A stretch of DNA of 64,000 nt from Alkalihalobacillus pseudalcaliphilus (GTDB lineage: Bacteria > Bacillota > Bacilli > Bacillales > Bacillaceae_D), in NCBI GenBank assembly GCA_001038565.1, contig LFJO01000005.1, positions 924,009-988,008 on the forward strand, read 5' to 3'. The position numbers and the translations under genes were made by a program. The notes below the pieces were generated by a model. That model was not told where the DNA came from, did no database searches, and saw nothing but the letters and a program-made list of their open reading frames with translations. Each line of letters begins with the position of its first letter. Within the stretch, counting starts at the first letter, position 1. This document shows, piece after piece, positions 60,184 through 64,000 of the stretch.

Positions 60184-61224
60184 GTGAAAAAATTGCATTT
60201 AAAAAATACCGATAAAACCTTGTTTAATGAAGTACGTACCCATGTCAAAAATAGTGCTAATAGATTGGGTAGTGGAGCAGCTCTGTGTATGATTCATAAC
60301 GATAAAATCATTACGGAATCTTATTTTGGTAAACAGTCAAATGCAAAAGATGCACGAGATGTTCAAGCGGACACACAATTTCATATTGCATCTGTTAGGA
60401 AGACGTATATAGGGTTTGCGGCTGCCTACGCCGTATATCATGATTACTTTTCGATTGATGATCCAATAAGTATATATATGGAAGATGCTAATTTAGCGGT
60501 CTATGAAGGAATCACCGTTCGTCACTTATTAACCCATACTCATGGGCTTAAAATAGTTAATGGAGAGTTAGTTCGTGAATATAACCCAGGTGAATCATGG
60601 GCATATAGAGGACCCAGTATCGAATTACTAACGGCGATTATAAAAAAAACAACGGGAAAGTCTGTGGCTGACATTTTAAGAGAGCAGGTCTATGAACCTT
60701 TAGGCTTTATATCAACAGAGTGGATAAAGATGAGTGAGCCACATTTAAAGATTGCTGATACGATTCGAGATGCAAACAATCCTTTTTGGGTAGAGACAGA
60801 TAACATCGACGGCTCAGATATGAATATGTATGTGTCGGCAAGAGAGCTTGCCTTATGGGGGTATCTTCATTTAAGGGAAGGGGAATGGGAAGGAAAACAG
60901 GTAATCCCTAGAGACATTATAAAAATGGCTACAGCTATTCAAACACCAAACGAAAGACTTCCAATCGAAAAGAATGGATTTTTGTGGTTTGTGAAAGGTT
61001 CAAACCAGCCTTTTAGCCAAATAGGCGATGCCGTTCCAAAAGGCTCTTTTCAATTACTTGGATACACCAATGTAGCACTTCTTGTAATTCCAGAGGAAAA
61101 CGTAGTAGCAGTCAGAACGTTTAACCGTTATGGCTCACCTGAGAATTACGATTACTTGAGTGACATTCGTTCCTTTGGAGATGTGGTTTCTAAATGTTCG
61201 ATTAAGGCAAGGACGGAAGAATGA
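60184..61224 (+). CDS. Serine hydrolase of the beta-lactamase fold
   Basis: This 346-residue protein has the catalytic SVRK in HIASVRKTYIGF, a Tyr site in AYRGPSIELL and the HTHG loop of class C-type hydrolases. There is no signal peptide. A GTG start lies about 10 bases after AAGGAG. It is related in fold to the hydrolase at 37898 but not closely similar. Esterase or peptidase activity is likelier than antibiotic resistance. Confidence 0.8.
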   Translation: MKKLHLKNTDKTLFNEVRTHVKNSANRLGSGAALCMIHNDKIITESYFGKQSNAKDARDVQADTQFHIASVRKTYIGFAAAYAVYHDYFSIDDPISIYMEDANLAVYEGITVRHLLTHTHGLKIVNGELVREYNPGESWAYRGPSIELLTAIIKKTTGKSVADILREQVYEPLGFISTEWIKMSEPHLKIADTIRDANNPFWVETDNIDGSDMNMYVSARELALWGYLHLREGEWEGKQVIPRDIIKMATAIQTPNERLPIEKNGFLWFVKGSNQPFSQIGDAVPKGSFQLLGYTNVALLVIPEENVVAVRTFNRYGSPENYDYLSDIRSFGDVVSKCSIKARTEE

Positions 61225-61283
61225 TAGGTTAGAATAGGTGGATTTTTAAGGTGAGATAGTCATTACACCTAGGAGGTTTTTAA

Positions 61284-61556
61284 ATGAGAAAGTACACATG
61301 CCCTTGTTGTGGTTATAAGACGCTTGCTGAAGCAGTACGGGATAGTTATGACATATGTGAGGTTTGTTATTGGGAAGATGATTTCGTTCAAAATGAAGAT
61401 CCAGACTATGGAGGTGGAGCTAATCAAGTTTCTTTGAGACAAGCACAAAGGAATTTCCTCACCTTTGGAGCAAGTGAGCTAACATATAAAGAGCTTGTAG
61501 TGGAACCAGGTTCAAAAGGTTATGAAAAAGATCGAGATTTTAAGGTGTTTTCATAA
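61284..61556 (+). CDS. CPCC-family cysteine-rich protein
   Basis: This 90-residue protein has two Cys pairs, TCPCCGY and ICEVCYWEDD, that make a probable zinc site, followed by DPDYGGGANQVSLRQAQRNF. This is the CPCC family signature. Function unknown; such proteins are found singly and sometimes as immunity-like proteins. AGGAGG precedes the ATG by 8 bases. Confidence 0.85.
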   Translation: MRKYTCPCCGYKTLAEAVRDSYDICEVCYWEDDFVQNEDPDYGGGANQVSLRQAQRNFLTFGASELTYKELVVEPGSKGYEKDRDFKVFS

Positions 61557-61703
61557 AAGAAACGGAACTTTCACCTCAATGAGAGCTCATTAAGAATTCT
61601 CTTAAAATGATGTGATGAAATCTAACTTAATTAAAGATGGCTTTAAAAGTAAAGTATACAATATATCAATTAGAATGATTTTTACAAAAGCGAGGGATTT
61701 GCA

Positions 61704-62237
61704 TTGTCAAAACAAATTAGTATAGAAGAGATAAAAGAGCTTAGCTCTGTTCAAATCAATGAATTGTGTGACTTGTTAATAAAAGTAGTAGAAGACGATG
61801 CGTCGATAGGCTTTTTAGCACCTTTAAAGAAAGACGTCGCAACCGAATATATTAAATCGGTTATAACTCCTTCGAATTTATTACTTGTAGCAAAAATAAA
61901 TGAAAAAATAGTTGGAAGTGTCCAATTGGAACTAGCGACCAAACAAAATGCTACACATAGAAGTGAGATTGCGAAGTTGATGACACATCCAGATTACAGA
62001 CGAAAGGGTATTGGACGTCAATTGATGGTAAAAGCAGAAGAAATCGCTCGTGAACATAATCGCTCTTTAATGATATTAGATACAAGGAAGGGTGACGCTT
62101 CAAATTATCTATATCAGTCACTAGGTTATCTAGAAGCCGGGCAAATACCTAATTATGCTTTATCCAGTACAGGCAAACTAGACACAACCGTTTATTACTA
62201 CAAGGTATTGGACCAAAACTATTTACATACTTTTTAA
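61704..62237 (+). CDS. GNAT-family acetyltransferase
   Basis: The product is 177 residues, with the GNAT acetyl-CoA motif in LMTHPDYRRKGIGRQLM and the end DASNYLYQSLGYLEAGQIP. TTG start 8 bases after GAGGGA. The start region (ISIEEIKELSSVQINELCDLLIKVVEDDASIGFL) resembles acetyltransferases near beta-lactam or stress genes, but no substrate can be given. Confidence 0.82.
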   Translation: MSKQISIEEIKELSSVQINELCDLLIKVVEDDASIGFLAPLKKDVATEYIKSVITPSNLLLVAKINEKIVGSVQLELATKQNATHRSEIAKLMTHPDYRRKGIGRQLMVKAEEIAREHNRSLMILDTRKGDASNYLYQSLGYLEAGQIPNYALSSTGKLDTTVYYYKVLDQNYLHTF

Positions 62238-62494
62238 ATAGCCCATTTAGTAAGACGGCAAGATTGTTAGATAATTACACTGAGCGTTGTTGTAAATAGA
62301 AAAGTAACAATTAATTCATAATATTTTAAATATTGATACCTGTTTGAATGTGACTTGTTGTAGTAACAATCCTTATTTTTTTACTATCAATATTTTCATG
62401 AATGTTCAGTCAGGGGTTTATTAAACGTAACATAAAAAGAACAAATGGAATGTTGTTCACGGATTGAGGCAAATCTATAGGAAAATCATAAATG

Positions 62495-62551
62495 ATAGCA
62501 CTTGTGATCATATTCGCATCCCATGTTCATGCTAGTACCCACAAGTGCTAT
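62495..62551. repeat. 12-base inverted repeat, possible terminator for the minus-strand permease
   Basis: ATAGCACTTGTG and CACAAGTGCTAT are perfect complements with a 33-base loop. On the minus strand ATCATTTATGATTTT follows. The long loop makes it a weak terminator. Nothing else is seen in 62238-62494, which is AT-rich without genes. Confidence 0.5.
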
Positions 62552-62613
62552 ACTCTTAATAATCCCGGATAATGTTAGAGTAATAATTGTACAAAAAATA
62601 GTAAGAACTTAAA

Positions 62614-63999
62614 TCAAGTTCTTGATACAATATTTGATAAAATATCTTTTCTAGAGGCCCAAATAGAAGGGGCTAAAAAGGCACTCATACCAATTATTGG
62701 TGATAATAGTAAAATTGTAAAAGACGCATTAATTGGTAAAGTAATAATTTTGCTATTAAAAGACAAGTTCAGGTGAATAGAAATCCATAAGGATATCATA
62801 ACGGCAATACTACCACAAATAGTCGATAATACTGCACCCTCTATTATTAAAGAGTAGGTTTGTCTTTTTTTACTTAAGCCAATGGCTCTTAAGGTAGATA
62901 GCTCTGGTAGTCTTTCTTTGATACTACTAATTGAGTTATTCATTAAACCAATAATAGATAAACCTATCATGAAGGCAGCAGCTAAAACTAAAATAATCAA
63001 CCGTTGGTTATATTGTTCTAAAAATTCATTTACTGACTCATACCGGTTATAAATGGCAACTTCTTTCTGAAGACTCAGCTCATTAATTATAGACTCTAAT
63101 ATCTTTTGATCAATTATCTCACTCTCACTAGAATTAATTAGTAATTCTGAATGACTCACAATTCCAAATATATCTTCCATCTGAAAAGAACTTAATAAAA
63201 GTGTAAAATCAGTTTCTTCCCCTAGCATACTACTATTATCAATAATCATCCCAATTCTAATTTGATAAGTATCATTACTTACTTCATCGAGTACTTCTAC
63301 TACATCTCCAATGGTGTAACCCGTAATATTCGCTGTCCTTAAAGTAATGATAGCCTCATCAGCTTCTAGTGCATTTATATCTTTTCGCCCTTCTATGGTA
63401 TGTGTGGTGTTCATTAACGTTTCTATATCAGTACCGACTACCCTAACCAAGGCTTGCCGTGTATTAGATTCTTCAATTGAATAAAGCCCAGCTTCCTGAT
63501 TTGGTAAATTTAAAGTCAGCCCCATTACTGGCTTAGTAAAAAACAATGAATGCTTATCAACATTGTCTAATTCAATTAATCGATTAAATAACTCTGAAGT
63601 AAATCCTTCAGAATTTATCCTTTCATTTCCGTAAGCCATTTCTGTGACTTTATAATCAGTTGGATTGAGGTTAAATAACTGGTTTATTGATGTTTTCTTC
63701 ATACTTTCTAAAGTAGTAAAACCTATAATGCTAATTGAAATACTTATCAATAAAATGACCGCGATTTGCTTGTTTTTTTGTATCTGTTTTAATGCATTAA
63801 GTGGTGTCAACTTCAAATAATTGTCAACCTTGAATTTATCCATAAAAAAGATACATGTCTTAAAACCGTAATGTAAAAAATAAGTAGTAGAAAGTATCAT
63901 TAAACTAAATAGAGCAATAATAGAAAGGATATGCAAAGTTGGATGATTGATAAGAATACTAGACAGAGATATAAAAATACACAGTATGAATCCTGTCAT
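62614..63999 (-). CDS. FtsX-type ABC transporter permease, C-terminal part (cut by window edge)
   Basis: The frame is open to the right edge, so only the last 461 residues are seen and the true start lies beyond the window. It shows a MacB/FtsX-like periplasmic domain between membrane spans. The C-terminal FtsX domain has SSIKERLPELSTLRAIGLSKKRQ and three further helices. Such permeases export lipids, peptides or antibiotics, or act as sensors. The ATPase gene would lie upstream, outside the window. Substrate unknown. Confidence 0.8.
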   Translation of the reverse strand: MTGFILCIFISLSSILINHPTLHILSIIALFSLMILSTTYFLHYGFKTCIFFMDKFKVDNYLKLTPLNALKQIQKNKQIAVILLISISISIIGFTTLESMKKTSINQLFNLNPTDYKVTEMAYGNERINSEGFTSELFNRLIELDNVDKHSLFFTKPVMGLTLNLPNQEAGLYSIEESNTRQALVRVVGTDIETLMNTTHTIEGRKDINALEADEAIITLRTANITGYTIGDVVEVLDEVSNDTYQIRIGMIIDNSSMLGEETDFTLLLSSFQMEDIFGIVSHSELLINSSESEIIDQKILESIINELSLQKEVAIYNRYESVNEFLEQYNQRLIILVLAAAFMIGLSIIGLMNNSISSIKERLPELSTLRAIGLSKKRQTYSLIIEGAVLSTICGSIAVMISLWISIHLNLSFNSKIITLPINASFTILLLSPIIGMSAFLAPSIWASRKDILSNIVSRT

Positions 64000-64000
64000 G

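Noticed and set aside
1-64000. rRNA, tRNA, prophage or plasmid replication genes
   Set aside because: None recognised on either strand; the only transposase trace is the decayed IS66 remnant.

Overview
The window looks like chromosomal DNA of a low-GC, endospore-forming Firmicute of the family Bacillaceae. Supporting genes are a GerA-type spore germination operon, the PdxS/PdxT vitamin B6 synthase with its MocR regulator, a YtxJ-type bacilliredoxin, a YkuD L,D-transpeptidase and a stress gene with a sigma-B promoter. Two BCCT osmolyte transporter genes, one of them broken, suggest a salt- or alkali-tolerant species; that part is inference. No rRNA, tRNA, CRISPR array, prophage or intact insertion sequence was seen.

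Layout. 1-1.5 kb: end of an operon with an ABC permease fragment, a two-helix membrane protein, a small M50 protease and an 85-residue membrane peptide with an ideal ribosome binding site; it may be a secreted-peptide (bacteriocin or pheromone) system. 1.5-2.3 kb: decayed DNA with an IS66 transposase remnant. 2.3-9.2 kb: an SgrR-type regulator divergent from an MFS pump, ykuD, then an XRE-TPR regulator divergent from a second MFS pump with three matching operators between them, followed by a 51-base tandem repeat array. 9.2-12.7 kb: dispersed non-coding repeats around a BCCT transporter that ends in an RCK_C-like domain. 12.7-21.4 kb: an FAD dehydrogenase and a probable D-threonate (four-carbon acid sugar) catabolic cluster: PrpR-type regulator, KdgT-like permease, acid-sugar kinase, PdxA2-type dehydrogenase and aldehyde dehydrogenase. 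21.5-25.6 kb: spore germination operon gerA-gerC-D-gerB on the minus strand.

25.7-29.5 kb: a sigma-54 activator, its probable palindromic binding sites, a consensus -24/-12 promoter, and the 3-hydroxybutyrate dehydrogenase and GntP permease genes it should control. 29.9-32.9 kb: pdxR divergent from pdxST. 33-43 kb: mostly single genes (small membrane protein, nitronate monooxygenase, ROK regulator, CD3324-type protein, beta-lactamase-fold hydrolase with an acetyltransferase, alanine-racemase-fold aldolase coupled to a sugar-lactone oxidase). 43.4-49.1 kb: TetR regulator, bacilliredoxin, VanR/VanS-like two-component system with a VanY-like carboxypeptidase, and a broken BCCT gene. 49.5-54.2 kb: a HAD phosphatase, then a four-gene operon of M50 protease, acetyltransferase, TPR protein and SHOCT-type protein. 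54.4-64 kb: SCO lipoprotein, amino acid racemase divergent from a MocR regulator, and small stress, GNAT and hydrolase genes, ending in the C-terminal part of an FtsX-type permease.

The most unusual feature is the non-coding repeats. At least three families recur. One is a unit of roughly 190-225 bases bounded by ACTTTCATACAAA, often just upstream of a co-oriented gene. One is a GC-rich element of about 160 bases whose apical hairpin differs between copies but still pairs. The third is AT-richer and present in two clear copies. All comparisons were made by eye within this window only.
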